Below, piece after piece: positions 16,621 through 28,661 of a DNA stretch of 64,000 bases. The position numbers were made by a program, and so were the translations under genes. The notes below the pieces were generated by a model. It made no database searches and was not told the origin of the DNA. It worked only from the letters and a program-made list of their open reading frames with translations. Source of the DNA: Ignavibacteriaceae bacterium (lineage in GTDB: Bacteria > Bacteroidota > Ignavibacteria > Ignavibacteriales > Ignavibacteriaceae); assembly GCA_013360295.1 (NCBI GenBank), contig JABWCL010000017.1, positions 1 through 64,000 on the forward strand, in the 5' to 3' direction. Position 1 is the stretch's first letter. Each line of letters begins with the position of its first letter.

Positions 16621-19600
16621 TTATTTTATAATTGTCAGTTTCTTCGTGAAGTGAAGTTCTCCGACAGTTAGTTCATAGAAGTAGATCCCGCTCGGCAGAT
16701 CTGTCCCATTGAATATGAATTCATACTGACCGGGTAACTGTTCTTTATTAAAAATTGTTTTTACTTTCTTGCCAAGCGGATCGTATAAAGTTAATATTAC
16801 TCTGGAAGCTTTTCCCTCCGTTTTTCTTCCGGGGACACGGTACTTTATAGTCGCATAGGAGTTAACAGGATTTGGATAGTTCTGATCGAGGCCGGCTGTG
16901 AATTCCTGCTCTGTAAACTGATACTCCGTTTCACCTATCAGTTTTGGACTTCCGTCATAATCCGTCTGGTAGAGGCGATAAACCAGATTTTCAGATGCTG
17001 TTTTTACTTCATCATAGTACGTATATGTATTTTTTTCAGTTGAAGTTCCGTTACCTTTTATCGCTGCTATCCGCCTGCCATTTCTTTCAATCAGGAACTC
17101 CTTATTATTTAACTCGCTTGTGGTAATCCAGGTAAGTTTTATCTTGCCTGATTCTTCAGTTGCAGTGAATGATGCTAACTCAACCGGTACAGGTCCGGCG
17201 GGTCCGCCTGAGTAACAAATAATTCTGCCGTCGCGTGTACCCACAACATATTCGGTAGAATAGTTGCCATCCACAGAAGACAAACCTATTATTTTCTCTA
17301 CCGAATAATCGTTAAAAGCGCCAAGTGTTTCCTGTTTAAGTATAGAACCATTGGCGCCGTTAAGAATATAATATACACTGTTTCTGGTTCCTGCCGTTAT
17401 TTCCGGGACCCCGTCTGAATTCAGGTCTCCGATTTCATCTGTGCTAAACACATAGGTCTGATCAAGAGTGTTCTGCCAGACCGTGCCTCCGGTTTTTGAA
17501 TCTAACCGGAAAACACCTTCCTTTCCCGAAAAAATGATATCATTGAAACCATCTTTATTAAGGTCGCTTATTACTCTGACGGTAGAAAATGTTGCATAGT
17601 TGGGATAAGTGGTCTGCCACAATATGCTCCCTGTTGCACTGCTTAATCCGATCATTCTCGGATTTACCCCCCCGCAGAACGCAGTAAAATCAGGTGTGCC
17701 GTCTCCATTAATATCCTGTATCGGTTTCATATTCCAGATTACATCTGCTACCGGGGTCGCCCACAATTCGTTTCCTGCCATATTGAATCCGCGAATATAG
17801 TAAGGCCCGCCGTTACTTAAGTCAGCGCAAATGGCTCCTCCGTTGGGGAGAGTTGTAATATCAAACGTAAACATTCCGGTCTGAGGTTTATTAAAAATCT
17901 CCTGTCCTGTCAATCCATTCAGGCAAATAGCCGCGTGCCTGCCGCCGGCTGAAGACCCGCTTGCTGAAACCAGAACATCGACTATGCCATCGTTGTTATA
18001 ATCTTTATCAGCACGAAGACCGTTTATGTCGCCATTTTCGTAGTTGACCGAATCGCCATAGGCCCAGATCAACCGGCCTGTTCTTCCGGAAATAGTATAC
18101 ACGAATTCATTCCCTCCGCCGCAGCCAAGCACAACATCCCGGACACCGTCGCCGTCAATATCGGTTCTGATCTGCAGGGCATCTTCGAACATTACCGCCC
18201 CTGTGTTGTTATTATTGTATCCGGTGTTGAATGACCAGATGATATCTCCCGTTACAGAAGAATTTCCGTTCAGGCAGAGTGTGAGGTAATTTCGGGTGGC
18301 AAGAATAATATCGTCTCTGCCGTCACTGTTAACATCGGGAATTATCTTCATACTCATCGGTTTATAATCCTGAGTGTATGCCGTGGGATTATCAGGGACG
18401 ATGCTTTCCCACACTTTTGCTCCAAGATCCGGAGGGGTAATGTCTCCGCTTCCGCTTACCGGGATTTTTAACTGAGGATTGTTAACGGCATTCGAAATCA
18501 AAACAAGTGTATCCTGGTATTGTGAGTTAGTCTGAGGATAAAACCAGACCCGCAGATTCCTGGTCTTCTGTGTATCAATTACTATTGGCGTTGTTCCCAG
18601 TAAAGTATCAAACCTGAAAGCGGGATTGGAAAGCATAGCCGAAGTAATTTCGAGAGGTAGTGAGCCTTTGTTTTCAACACTGAAGATCCAGCCGTTTGAG
18701 GAGTTGACCCTTCGCGGCCCGAAATTATAAACGCTATTCGAAGTATGTATATAACTTCCGTTATATATACCCCGGCCGTTGAGCGCTATGCTTTTTACGG
18801 GTGTACCGCCGTCATTACTGAATATCTTCAACACGGCATTTATTTCACCGAATTGCTGAGGATTAAAGTTTACAGAGAACTGTTTTGAGTTACCGGGGGC
18901 AATGGTATCCGGAAACTGCTGCTGTGAAAATGTGAAGTAAGAAGATGTAAACTCTGTTCCGGAGAGGATCAGCGCCGCCGTCCCAATGTTATTTATCGTT
19001 ATACTCTGATTTGAACTTGTACCGATTATTGTATTTCCAAAGTACAATGTATTCGTTGATGTGGTTATAACCGGGCTCCCGGAGCCGGTGATAGCGTATT
19101 TATAAATGGTTTTATATATCCAGGAAGATGTACCGATTCTTTCCGCGACCAGCCATAGATGACCGCCGTCCCAGTGCAGACCCTTTGGATTGCAGGTTCC
19201 GTCTGGATCAGGAGCAGGGAAAGTGAAGAGTGAATCTCCGGTATGCTTATTAACAGCCCATATTCTTTCGGTTTCATTAGAGTATTGGTTTTCATTTACG
19301 TAGAACATCGTGTCCCCCTTTATTGCAATGCCAAGCGGCTGCCTGCCATAAAGCGGAAGAGTATCTACAAGCTGCTTTGTGTTTACATCGAATGCATACG
19401 CATAAGAATTTGGATAATTTACAAAGTCAGGGGAGAAGACTGTGAACCAAAGTATATTGCCGTCGAGAGTGACGTCTCCGATCCCAACAGGGATACCTCC
19501 AATCACCTGAGACACATAAAAAGAATCAATCAAAACGCCCTGTCTGGTCATTTTATAAATCCTCGAACCCTGTGCGCGGTAACCTTCAGCCGTCCAGAAA

Positions 19601-19881
19601 TTTTCCCCATCCCACACCGCTCCGTGATGTGATTTGAACGGTATTGATACTGAATCCAGTATTGTTCCGGCTTTAGTTACTTTATAGAGCCTGTTATAAG
19701 TATAGATGCCGCTCGTAGTCGAGTAATCTGTGCCGATCCAGAAGGTGTCATTTACTTCCGTGATTCCCCAAAAATAATCGTAGGGAGTAAAACGGGGAAA
19801 GCTGTAAGAGGAGATAAGCGTCTGGGAATAAATTGAAAAACACACAGGCGCCAGTACAATTAAAAGAAATAATCGTTTCAT
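16621..19881 (-). CDS. Large secreted protein with FG-GAP repeats and T9SS sorting domain
   Basis: A 1086-residue secreted protein with a signal peptide (about 1-19). An N-terminal region (20-270) reads like a beta-propeller, with repeated aromatic strands and Kelch/SMP-30-like segments. A choice-of-anchor (ASPM/SPD-2/Hydin type) Ig-like pair follows (about 275-480). Residues 500-890 hold at least six calcium-binding DxNxDGxxD units of FG-GAP/VCBS repeats (for example DVNSDGRDD and DLNKDGFND). A fibronectin-like segment and a C-terminal T9SS type A sorting domain (YPNPVNSYATI, LYDPLGKKV, LPSGIYFY) end it. It is probably exported through T9SS to the cell surface. Substrate or partner is unknown. 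Confidence 0.88.
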   Translation of the reverse strand: MKRLFLLIVLAPVCFSIYSQTLISSYSFPRFTPYDYFWGITEVNDTFWIGTDYSTTSGIYTYNRLYKVTKAGTILDSVSIPFKSHHGAVWDGENFWTAEGYRAQGSRIYKMTRQGVLIDSFYVSQVIGGIPVGIGDVTLDGNILWFTVFSPDFVNYPNSYAYAFDVNTKQLVDTLPLYGRQPLGIAIKGDTMFYVNENQYSNETERIWAVNKHTGDSLFTFPAPDPDGTCNPKGLHWDGGHLWLVAERIGTSSWIYKTIYKYAITGSGSPVITTSTNTLYFGNTIIGTSSNQSITINNIGTAALILSGTEFTSSYFTFSQQQFPDTIAPGNSKQFSVNFNPQQFGEINAVLKIFSNDGGTPVKSIALNGRGIYNGSYIHTSNSVYNFGPRRVNSSNGWIFSVENKGSLPLEITSAMLSNPAFRFDTLLGTTPIVIDTQKTRNLRVWFYPQTNSQYQDTLVLISNAVNNPQLKIPVSGSGDITPPDLGAKVWESIVPDNPTAYTQDYKPMSMKIIPDVNSDGRDDIILATRNYLTLCLNGNSSVTGDIIWSFNTGYNNNNTGAVMFEDALQIRTDIDGDGVRDVVLGCGGGNEFVYTISGRTGRLIWAYGDSVNYENGDINGLRADKDYNNDGIVDVLVSASGSSAGGRHAAICLNGLTGQEIFNKPQTGMFTFDITTLPNGGAICADLSNGGPYYIRGFNMAGNELWATPVADVIWNMKPIQDINGDGTPDFTAFCGGVNPRMIGLSSATGSILWQTTYPNYATFSTVRVISDLNKDGFNDIIFSGKEGVFRLDSKTGGTVWQNTLDQTYVFSTDEIGDLNSDGVPEITAGTRNSVYYILNGANGSILKQETLGAFNDYSVEKIIGLSSVDGNYSTEYVVGTRDGRIICYSGGPAGPVPVELASFTATEESGKIKLTWITTSELNNKEFLIERNGRRIAAIKGNGTSTEKNTYTYYDEVKTASENLVYRLYQTDYDGSPKLIGETEYQFTEQEFTAGLDQNYPNPVNSYATIKYRVPGRKTEGKASRVILTLYDPLGKKVKTIFNKEQLPGQYEFIFNGTDLPSGIYFYELTVGELHFTKKLTIIK

Positions 19882-20386
19882 GGCTTAAATAAATTTTGTT
19901 AATAATACTCTTACTTAAGTAAAGAAAGAACATAACAATCGCTGTAAGTGAATTTAAGCAAAAAAACAATTAATTCAGCATTCTTCACATCTTACCTGCT
20001 AATGGCTCCTCAGCTTATCAATATGCATTCACCCTCTTCCCACCTGTGCGGAGGACTCCGAAGGGAATTCCGCGAACCGCTTTTCCGGAAAATAAGCGAA
20101 GCAAATAACCTGCAGGATTCATTTAGACAAATTTGGGGGAATACTGGTATTTTCATTCGCTTAATTCTTTTATTACAGTTATCCTGCCAGGTTCGCAAAA
20201 GCCCGGGATTTTTTACGGAAACAGGGGGATTCTTCACCCCGGGACTCCTTTCTTTCAAACTAGTGACAGAATCCTCGTTTTTTCGCTGTTTTCGAGGTTT
20301 TTTAGTGAATTTTTTCTTTTGAAAAAAGGAGAAATAACCGTAAATTAAAGTTTTGCAAATAGTTCATTTTTGGAGAAACAGATAAG
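19882..20386. other. Intergenic region between the T9SS gene and rpmE2
   Basis: About 505 bases separate divergent genes. Open frames here (for example 20010-20258 on the minus strand) are poor in coding character and are not accepted. A 12-base palindrome TTACTTAAGTAA lies at 19911-19922, in the likely control region of the minus-strand gene. A CCCGGG-containing imperfect inverted repeat and T-rich stretches occupy 20200-20320. The last 70 bases contain the candidate L31 promoter and ribosome site. Confidence 0.5.
20319..20346 (+). promoter_or_regulatory. Candidate promoter of rpmE2
   Basis: TTGAAA at 20319-20324 and TAAATT at 20341-20346 are 16 bases apart. A short leader then leads to GGAG at 20372-20375 and the ATG at 20387. 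The boxes are moderate matches. Confidence 0.35.
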
Positions 20387-20638
20387 ATGAAAAAAGGTAT
20401 TCATCCTTCATACAGGCCGGTCGTTTTCAAGGATTTTTCCTGTGATTTTGCTATACTGACCCGGTCGACTATAAAGTCAAACGAAACAATCGAGTGGGAA
20501 GACGGGAAGACATACCCATTAGTCAGGCTTGAAATTTCCAGCGGATCCCATCCGTTCTTTACGGGTAAACAGAAACTTCTGGATTCAGCCGGCAGAGTTG
20601 AGAAATTCAATAAGAAATACGCTAAAGCAGCGAAATAA
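20387..20638 (+). CDS. rpmE2: 50S ribosomal protein L31, type B
   Basis: An 83-residue type B L31 ([22 protein letters not shown], then [21 protein letters not shown]). It lacks the CxxC zinc ribbon of type A L31, so it does not need zinc. In several bacteria type B L31 replaces the zinc form when zinc is scarce; here no type A copy is seen in the window. A GGAG site precedes the ATG and a clear terminator follows, so it is transcribed alone. Confidence 0.97.
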   Translation: MKKGIHPSYRPVVFKDFSCDFAILTRSTIKSNETIEWEDGKTYPLVRLEISSGSHPFFTGKQKLLDSAGRVEKFNKKYAKAAK

Positions 20639-20660
20639 TCTTTTTCTTTCGTGTTTCGAT

Positions 20661-20697
20661 AAAGCTATTCGATAAGTGAATAGCTTTTTTTATTTTT
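20661..20697 (+). terminator. Rho-independent terminator after rpmE2
   Basis: A perfect 10-base stem (20661-20670 with 20678-20687) encloses a seven-base loop and runs into a T-rich tract that ends near 20697. Confidence 0.9.
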
Positions 20698-20727
20698 AAA
20701 CTAACGTTAAAATTATTAGATGCCCTT

Positions 20728-21999
20728 ATGCAAATATGTATTTTTGAAGACATATATTACGACCGGCTTGAACCGCTGATCTACACCCGCCCCGCTTACG
20801 ATCTTGTTTGCGGGATGAATATGCTGCGCGAAAAGATCAGCAGGTATTATCCCGGTGTTACCGTATCATTTCACACAAGGGCTTACCTCTCTGCTTTTCT
20901 TCAGTCAAAGTACCCTGACATTAAGGTAAACATCATTGATGATGACGATTGCCTTTTCATAAACGGCAGGATCATCGCCGGAAAAGAGATCTCTGATATA
21001 ATAAATATCAGGGATAACGCCAATAAACTTTATATGAGCAGTGATACTATCGCCGCTGCACGGGTATCAGGCAAAAAGCTTGCCGAACTAAAACAAAACA
21101 TAAATGATCTCCTCACACCTTCTAATTTTGACGGTCTGCCTGTTGAGAAGGTTGATTTTAAGTTTATTAATTATAATTGGGACCTGATTAGCTTTAACCG
21201 GCAGGAACTTGCCAGCGATATGGAGTTCTGTTTTAACGAGTACAGAAAAAATAAAACTCCTTTCATCAGCGGGAAAGTTTATGACGGCGTTTATATGATC
21301 AACAAGGATGATATTATAATCGCCGAAGGAGCGGTTGTGAAGCCCGGCGTAGTGCTCGATGCTTCCGCCGGACCGATCATTATTGATAAAAACGCGGTAG
21401 TATATCCTAACGCTACTATTGAAGGACCGGCTTATATCGGAGAATCATCGCTTGTAAAGATCGGCGCATCCATCTATGAGAATGTAAGTATCGGAAAAGT
21501 TTGTAAAGTCGGCGGCGAAATTGAACATAGCATCATTCACTCATTCACGAATAAACAGCATTCCGGATTCCTTGGGCACGCTTACCTTGGAAGCTGGGTG
21601 AATATTGGCGCGGATACTAATTCAAGCGATTTGAAGAACAATTACGGTTCGGTAAAAATGTATGTTAACGGTGAGATCGTTGACAGCGGCTGCCAGTTCC
21701 TTGGTGTGGTGATGGCTGACCACTCGAAAACATCCATCAATACTATGCTCAACACAGGCACTGTTGTTGGGTTCTCATGCAATATTTTTGGCGACGGATT
21801 CCCCCCGAAGTATTTACCTTCATTTTCCTGGGGGGGGCGCGATTCGCTCACGACGTATGATCTGGAAAGAAGCATTGAAACCGCGAAAAGAGTAATGAAC
21901 AGAAGGAACAAACCGATGCGTGAGGTTGAAGAAAAACTTTTCAGGAAAATATTCGACCTTACACAGAAGGAAAGAAGGAAAAGAGGGTACCCGTATTAA
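20728..21999 (+). CDS. GlmU-like UDP-N-acetylglucosamine diphosphorylase / acetyltransferase
   Basis: A 423-residue two-domain enzyme. The N-terminal half (IFEDIYYDRLEPLIYTRPAYDL, GMNMLREKI) is the divergent nucleotidyltransferase domain typical of Bacteroidota-type GlmU substitutes. The C-terminal half (about 190-390) is a left-handed beta-helix with hexapeptide repeats (IAEGAVVKPGVVLDA, YPNATIEGPAYIGE, KIGASIYENVSIG). It probably makes UDP-GlcNAc, the precursor of peptidoglycan and LPS. The segment DHSKTSINTMLNTGTVVG is conserved in this group. The degenerate N-terminal site leaves the exact sugar open. Confidence 0.85.
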   Translation: MQICIFEDIYYDRLEPLIYTRPAYDLVCGMNMLREKISRYYPGVTVSFHTRAYLSAFLQSKYPDIKVNIIDDDDCLFINGRIIAGKEISDIINIRDNANKLYMSSDTIAAARVSGKKLAELKQNINDLLTPSNFDGLPVEKVDFKFINYNWDLISFNRQELASDMEFCFNEYRKNKTPFISGKVYDGVYMINKDDIIIAEGAVVKPGVVLDASAGPIIIDKNAVVYPNATIEGPAYIGESSLVKIGASIYENVSIGKVCKVGGEIEHSIIHSFTNKQHSGFLGHAYLGSWVNIGADTNSSDLKNNYGSVKMYVNGEIVDSGCQFLGVVMADHSKTSINTMLNTGTVVGFSCNIFGDGFPPKYLPSFSWGGRDSLTTYDLERSIETAKRVMNRRNKPMREVEEKLFRKIFDLTQKERRKRGYPY

Positions 22000-22048
22000 A
22001 CCTCCGATCAAACTCGAAGAACACCGTGTCTCCGATCTGTTTACAGGC

Positions 22049-23371
22049 GTGCGCGGCATAGCGGTTAAAGTCCTGAACAGGATCGAGAGAAGCGATACTC
22101 ACCTTGAGCGGCTGCTTGATCACGAGATCAGGAATAATGACCTTAACCCACAGGATAAGGCACTGCTCTATGAAATCGTTCACGGAGTGATCAGGTGGAC
22201 CGGGCGGCTTGACTGGATACTTAGCGGATTTTATAAAGGCCAGTTTTCAAAGGCTATACCAATCCTAAAAAACGCGCTACGTGTTGCGTTATACCAGATT
22301 CTGTTCCTTGATAAGGTTCCTGAATTTGCCGCGGTAAATGAAGCGGTTGAGTTTGTAAAAAAACTGCAGGGACAGAAACCGGCAGACATAACTAATGCAG
22401 TACTGAGAAATATAATCAGAAGTAAAAACTCACTTCGTTACCCTGATCCGGGCGAAAATCTTGTTGGCTACTATGCTTCATATCTCTCACATCCTTCGTG
22501 GCTCGTTAAAAGATGGCTCGGACGCTATGGTACATCAGGCACTGAGGCTTTGCTTATTGCAAACAATGAACGCCCCGCGCTTACGCTCCGTGTCAATAAA
22601 TTAAAAACGGATGTTGAGAAGCTAAAGGAATTGATGGCGTCTGTTGATCTTAAATTCAGCCAGGGGAAATATCTCCCGGAATATTTCAGGCTGACGAATC
22701 TAACCAACATCACTCAGTGGCAGTATTTCACCGAAGGTTATTTTAATATTCAGGATGAAAGCGCTGGCTTCGCGTGCAAGTTAATAGGCGCCGAACCGGG
22801 AATGCGTATCCTTGACATGTGCGCCGCTCCGGGCGGGAAGACTGTCTTCCTCGCGGATGAGATGAAGAACAGCGGGGAAATAGTTGCACTCGACCGGTTT
22901 GAAGTGAGAATTCAGAGCCTTCAAAAAAATCTTGAGAGGCTTGGTATTACAAATGTAAAAGCTGAAGCAAAAGACGCTATTGAATACCAGACAGAGCAAC
23001 TTTTTGACAGGATACTGATCGACGCGCCCTGTTCCGGGTTGGGAACATTATCAAAGAAGCCGGATATTAAATGGAAAAAGGAACTGATAGACATACACCG
23101 CCTGAACGATGAGCAGAACGCGTTAATCAACAAAGCTGCTATCCTTCTTAAAGTCGGCGGGAGGATGGTTTACAGTACCTGTACTATTGAGCCGGAGGAA
23201 AATATTGATATTGTTCATAAGTTCCTGGCAGCCAACCCGAACTTCAGGTTAGTGCCCGTAAAAGGGATGGTCCCGGATGAGGTTATTGACAGCCACGGCT
23301 GCGTGCAGACCTTACCGCATATCCATAAAATCGATGGTGCCTTCGCTGCGCTGATCGAAAGGATAAAATGA
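22049..23371 (+). CDS. rsmB: 16S rRNA (cytosine-967-C5)-methyltransferase
   Basis: RsmB methylates C967 of 16S rRNA. A NusB-like N-terminal domain is followed by a SAM-dependent methyltransferase with DMCAAPGGKT, then DAPCSGLGTLSKKPDIKW (catalytic Cys in the PC motif) and the second catalytic Cys in YSTCTIEPEEN. The start shown, GTG 22049, gives the family N-terminus MRGIAVKVLNR and 440 residues. The frame stays open upstream: GTG 21920 would overlap the preceding gene by 80 bases. An ATT at 21995, eight bases after AGAGG and overlapping the upstream TAA, is another possibility. Gene identity is firm, start uncertain. Confidence 0.93.
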   Translation: MRGIAVKVLNRIERSDTHLERLLDHEIRNNDLNPQDKALLYEIVHGVIRWTGRLDWILSGFYKGQFSKAIPILKNALRVALYQILFLDKVPEFAAVNEAVEFVKKLQGQKPADITNAVLRNIIRSKNSLRYPDPGENLVGYYASYLSHPSWLVKRWLGRYGTSGTEALLIANNERPALTLRVNKLKTDVEKLKELMASVDLKFSQGKYLPEYFRLTNLTNITQWQYFTEGYFNIQDESAGFACKLIGAEPGMRILDMCAAPGGKTVFLADEMKNSGEIVALDRFEVRIQSLQKNLERLGITNVKAEAKDAIEYQTEQLFDRILIDAPCSGLGTLSKKPDIKWKKELIDIHRLNDEQNALINKAAILLKVGGRMVYSTCTIEPEENIDIVHKFLAANPNFRLVPVKGMVPDEVIDSHGCVQTLPHIHKIDGAFAALIERIK

Positions 23372-23423
23372 GTATTAATGTTCTTATGATTTCTTCATTC
23401 ATACAATAAAAATCAGTTGATTC

Positions 23424-24293
23424 ATGACACCAGAATTTCTTCAGATATCGAATGAATTAAAAGAGGCGAGAGAAGCTGCTGGCTATTCTGTAGAAAAGCT
23501 TTCTTCTGTTACTAGAATAGATAAAAAATTTATTGAAAACCTTGAATCAGGCAATTTTACTTTTCTGGCTGAGGTATATGTAAAAGCTTTTATCAGGACA
23601 ATTTCCAAAGCCCTTAACCTTGATGATCATCTTATGATGAAGAAATTCAATCTGGCACGGGAAGGGAAGAGCCCTGTTATTGTGCCGGCTGAAGAAGTAC
23701 AGCCTCCAAAAGAGAAACCGGAACCGTTCCCGAAATCTGATCTGAAACCGATCGTTGAAAATCCGTTAATGCCTGAGGCAGTTTCTCCGGGTAAAAAAGA
23801 GTACACCGATTACCCTCCGGAAAATCAGGCCGAGACAAAGAAACCTGCTATGAATTCCCTCTATTTAATAATAGCGGGTGGAGCGGTCCTCGTATTTCTT
23901 GCCGTATATTACTTTTTCTTCAGGCCTGATACTGAAATCATTGTTGATGAAACAGCGGTTGTGGAAGAAGTTACTCCGGAAACCCCAAGGTATGAAGAAA
24001 TCTCAGAACCGGCTAATGACGCGGCTCTTACCGGCGATTCCCTCATTCTTGGTTTTGCTGCGAAAGATTCAATATGGATGAAGGTGGTGATTGACGATTC
24101 GGTGAACAAAGAGTTTTACCTCCGCCCGGGCAACAAACTTGATATTAAAGCGTCGAACACTTTTTCCGTGCTTCTTGGTAATCTCAGGGGTGTGGATATG
24201 CTATATAATACAAAACCCGTCGAACTTGAATCCCCGGGTAAAAGAGTTGTGAGAATAAGTTTCGACCGGCAGGGATACCGAATTGTAAACTAA
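23424..24293 (+). CDS. rodZ: RodZ-like helix-turn-helix membrane protein
   Basis: A 289-residue protein with an N-terminal Cro/C1-type helix-turn-helix (residues 5-75: LKEAREAAGYSVEKLSSVTRI, FIENLESGNF, YVKAFIRTISKAL). A Pro/Glu-rich linker, one transmembrane helix (about 142-162) and a C-terminal DUF4115-like domain (ending RISFDRQGYRIVN) follow. This is the layout of RodZ, which links MreB filaments to the membrane in rod-shaped cells. mreB is not in the window. The stop is directly followed by the ligA ATG. Confidence 0.85.
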   Translation: MTPEFLQISNELKEAREAAGYSVEKLSSVTRIDKKFIENLESGNFTFLAEVYVKAFIRTISKALNLDDHLMMKKFNLAREGKSPVIVPAEEVQPPKEKPEPFPKSDLKPIVENPLMPEAVSPGKKEYTDYPPENQAETKKPAMNSLYLIIAGGAVLVFLAVYYFFFRPDTEIIVDETAVVEEVTPETPRYEEISEPANDAALTGDSLILGFAAKDSIWMKVVIDDSVNKEFYLRPGNKLDIKASNTFSVLLGNLRGVDMLYNTKPVELESPGKRVVRISFDRQGYRIVN

Positions 24294-26839
<2,546 letters not shown>

Positions 26840-26847
26840 AATAGAGA

Positions 26848-27198
26848 ATGAATTACTCCGTAAAACTTGAAGATGATATACTGATCTTTACCCTTCTGGA
26901 ATCAAAACTTGATACCAGTAATTCAGGTGCAATGAAGACTGAACTGACCAGGACATTTACCTCGCGGGAGAAGTTTTCCGCTTTTGTTCTTGATCTTAGC
27001 TCCGTGGAAAACTGTGACAGTTCCGGGCTTAGTGTGCTTCTGGTCGCCAACCGCTTTGCTGTTGAAAGAAATTACGGATTCAGAATTGTTACAGAATCGC
27101 CGAAGATATTAAACCTTATAAAGATCACAAGGCTCGATGAAGTGCTTATTGTTGCTCCAGACCTTGTAAAAGCCCGCTCAGAGATAAGAGGTATTTAA
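26848..27198 (+). CDS. STAS-domain protein (anti-anti-sigma factor-like)
   Basis: A 116-residue single STAS domain related to SpoIIAA/RsbV. The phosphorylation motif D57-S58-S59-G60 in NCDSSGLSVLL is intact and S58 is the expected phosphoserine. Such proteins bind a kinase/anti-sigma protein and are switched off by phosphorylation. No kinase, phosphatase or alternative sigma gene is adjacent; the downstream gene is a sodium symporter, reached without a gap. Confidence 0.85.
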   Translation: MNYSVKLEDDILIFTLLESKLDTSNSGAMKTELTRTFTSREKFSAFVLDLSSVENCDSSGLSVLLVANRFAVERNYGFRIVTESPKILNLIKITRLDEVLIVAPDLVKARSEIRGI

Positions 27199-28638
27199 GT
27201 GGAACGAACAACAATCTTATACGCAATTATCATTGTTTACATTGTCGCGGTAGCCGTGATGGGGAAGGTAATGGGGGGGAAGCAAAGCAGTATTAAGGAC
27301 TATTTTCTCGGTGCGGAGAAGGTGCCGTGGTTAGCCGTATGCTTTGCTATTGTAGCCGCCGAGACAAGCACACTAACATTTATTTCCATTCCTGGCCTGG
27401 CTTACCTCACGAACCTGAACTTTCTGCAGGTTACTCTCGGTTACCTGATCGGGAGAATTGTAATTTCATTTGTGCTCCTTCCCCTTTACTTTAAGGGCGA
27501 TCTTGAGACCGCGTATTCATTCCTTGAAAGCAGATTCGGGAAAAAGACCAGATCAGTCGCATCCTCGACATTTATCTTTACACGATTAGCGGCTGACGGT
27601 GTGCGCCTTTTTGCGACGGCAATACCTATCAAACTCATGCTTGATGTCAGTTATCCTGTTGCCATACTTATAATAGCAGTGGTAACTCTGTTTTATACTT
27701 ACAGCGGAGGTATTAAAGGGGTTATCTGGGTTGACGCGCTTCAGATGGTGATCTATCTCGGTGGCGCATTCATCGCGCTGGTTCTATTAATGGAGATGAT
27801 CCCCGGCGGGGTAAATTCGGTTTTCACTAATCCGGAGTTGGCCTCGAAACTCCAGATTTTTAATCTGAATTTTGGTGAAAATTTAGGCTCATTCTTTTCT
27901 CAGCCGTACAGTCTTATAGGGGGTATACTCGGGGGAGCGTTTTTATCAATGGCATCACACGGAGTTGACCAGTTGGTTGTTCAGCGGCTGCTCGCGACAG
28001 GCAAACTGAACTCCGCCCGGAAAGCGCTTATCACCAGCGGTGTTATCGTAATATTCCAGTTTGCTCTTTTCCTTTTTATCGGCGTGCTTTTATTTGCTTA
28101 CTACGGAAAACTTGATATCAAATCTGATGAGATCTTCCCGATGTTTATTTTACAGGAGATGCCCGTAATTCCCGCGGGTATTATTATCGCAGGGCTCCTC
28201 GCAGCCGCGATGTCAACCCTTGCGGGTTCTATCAGTTCGATTACTTCCGCAACAGTGTACGATCTTTTAATTCCAAATTATAAGAAGGAATTAACTGATG
28301 AAAAGAAACTCAACCTCTCAAAGATATTCACACTTATCTGGGCGGGAGTTCTGACGTTGTCTGCTATAGCATTTATGAACTCCTCGAAAGTGGTTGTAGA
28401 GCTTGCCCTCAGTATCGCCTCCTTTACTTACGGCGCGCTCCTGGGCACATTTTTCCTCGGCATAATTGTTAAGCGGGCTGAACAAAAAGCGGCCATCACC
28501 GGATTTTTCGCGGGGATTGTTTTTATGACGCTGATAATTACCTTCAAGTTAGTCGCGTGGACCTGGTTTACTCTTATCGGTGTGATTTTTACTGTTCTGG
28601 TTGGGGCGATAGTCACGAAGTTAACCAAAAACAAATAA
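27199..28638 (+). CDS. Sodium:solute symporter family transporter
   Basis: A 479-residue membrane protein with about 13 hydrophobic helices and the SSS family pattern: DYFLGAEKVPWLAVCFAIVAAETS, FTRLAADGVRLFATA, and AAAMSTLAGSISSITS, which contributes to the sodium site. It should import a small solute with Na+. The solute cannot be told. It starts with GTG immediately after the STAS gene. A second symporter of the same family follows. Confidence 0.9.
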   Translation: MERTTILYAIIIVYIVAVAVMGKVMGGKQSSIKDYFLGAEKVPWLAVCFAIVAAETSTLTFISIPGLAYLTNLNFLQVTLGYLIGRIVISFVLLPLYFKGDLETAYSFLESRFGKKTRSVASSTFIFTRLAADGVRLFATAIPIKLMLDVSYPVAILIIAVVTLFYTYSGGIKGVIWVDALQMVIYLGGAFIALVLLMEMIPGGVNSVFTNPELASKLQIFNLNFGENLGSFFSQPYSLIGGILGGAFLSMASHGVDQLVVQRLLATGKLNSARKALITSGVIVIFQFALFLFIGVLLFAYYGKLDIKSDEIFPMFILQEMPVIPAGIIIAGLLAAAMSTLAGSISSITSATVYDLLIPNYKKELTDEKKLNLSKIFTLIWAGVLTLSAIAFMNSSKVVVELALSIASFTYGALLGTFFLGIIVKRAEQKAAITGFFAGIVFMTLIITFKLVAWTWFTLIGVIFTVLVGAIVTKLTKNK

Positions 28639-28661
28639 TAACATTCTCTGTACGGTTTAAA

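Noticed and set aside
19911-19922. Palindrome TTACTTAAGTAA as a specific operator
   Set aside because: A single 12-base AT palindrome is too weak to assign to a regulator.
20010-20258. 82-residue minus-strand frame in the intergenic region before rpmE2
   Set aside because: Odd composition, no family pattern, overlaps other weak frames on the opposite strand.
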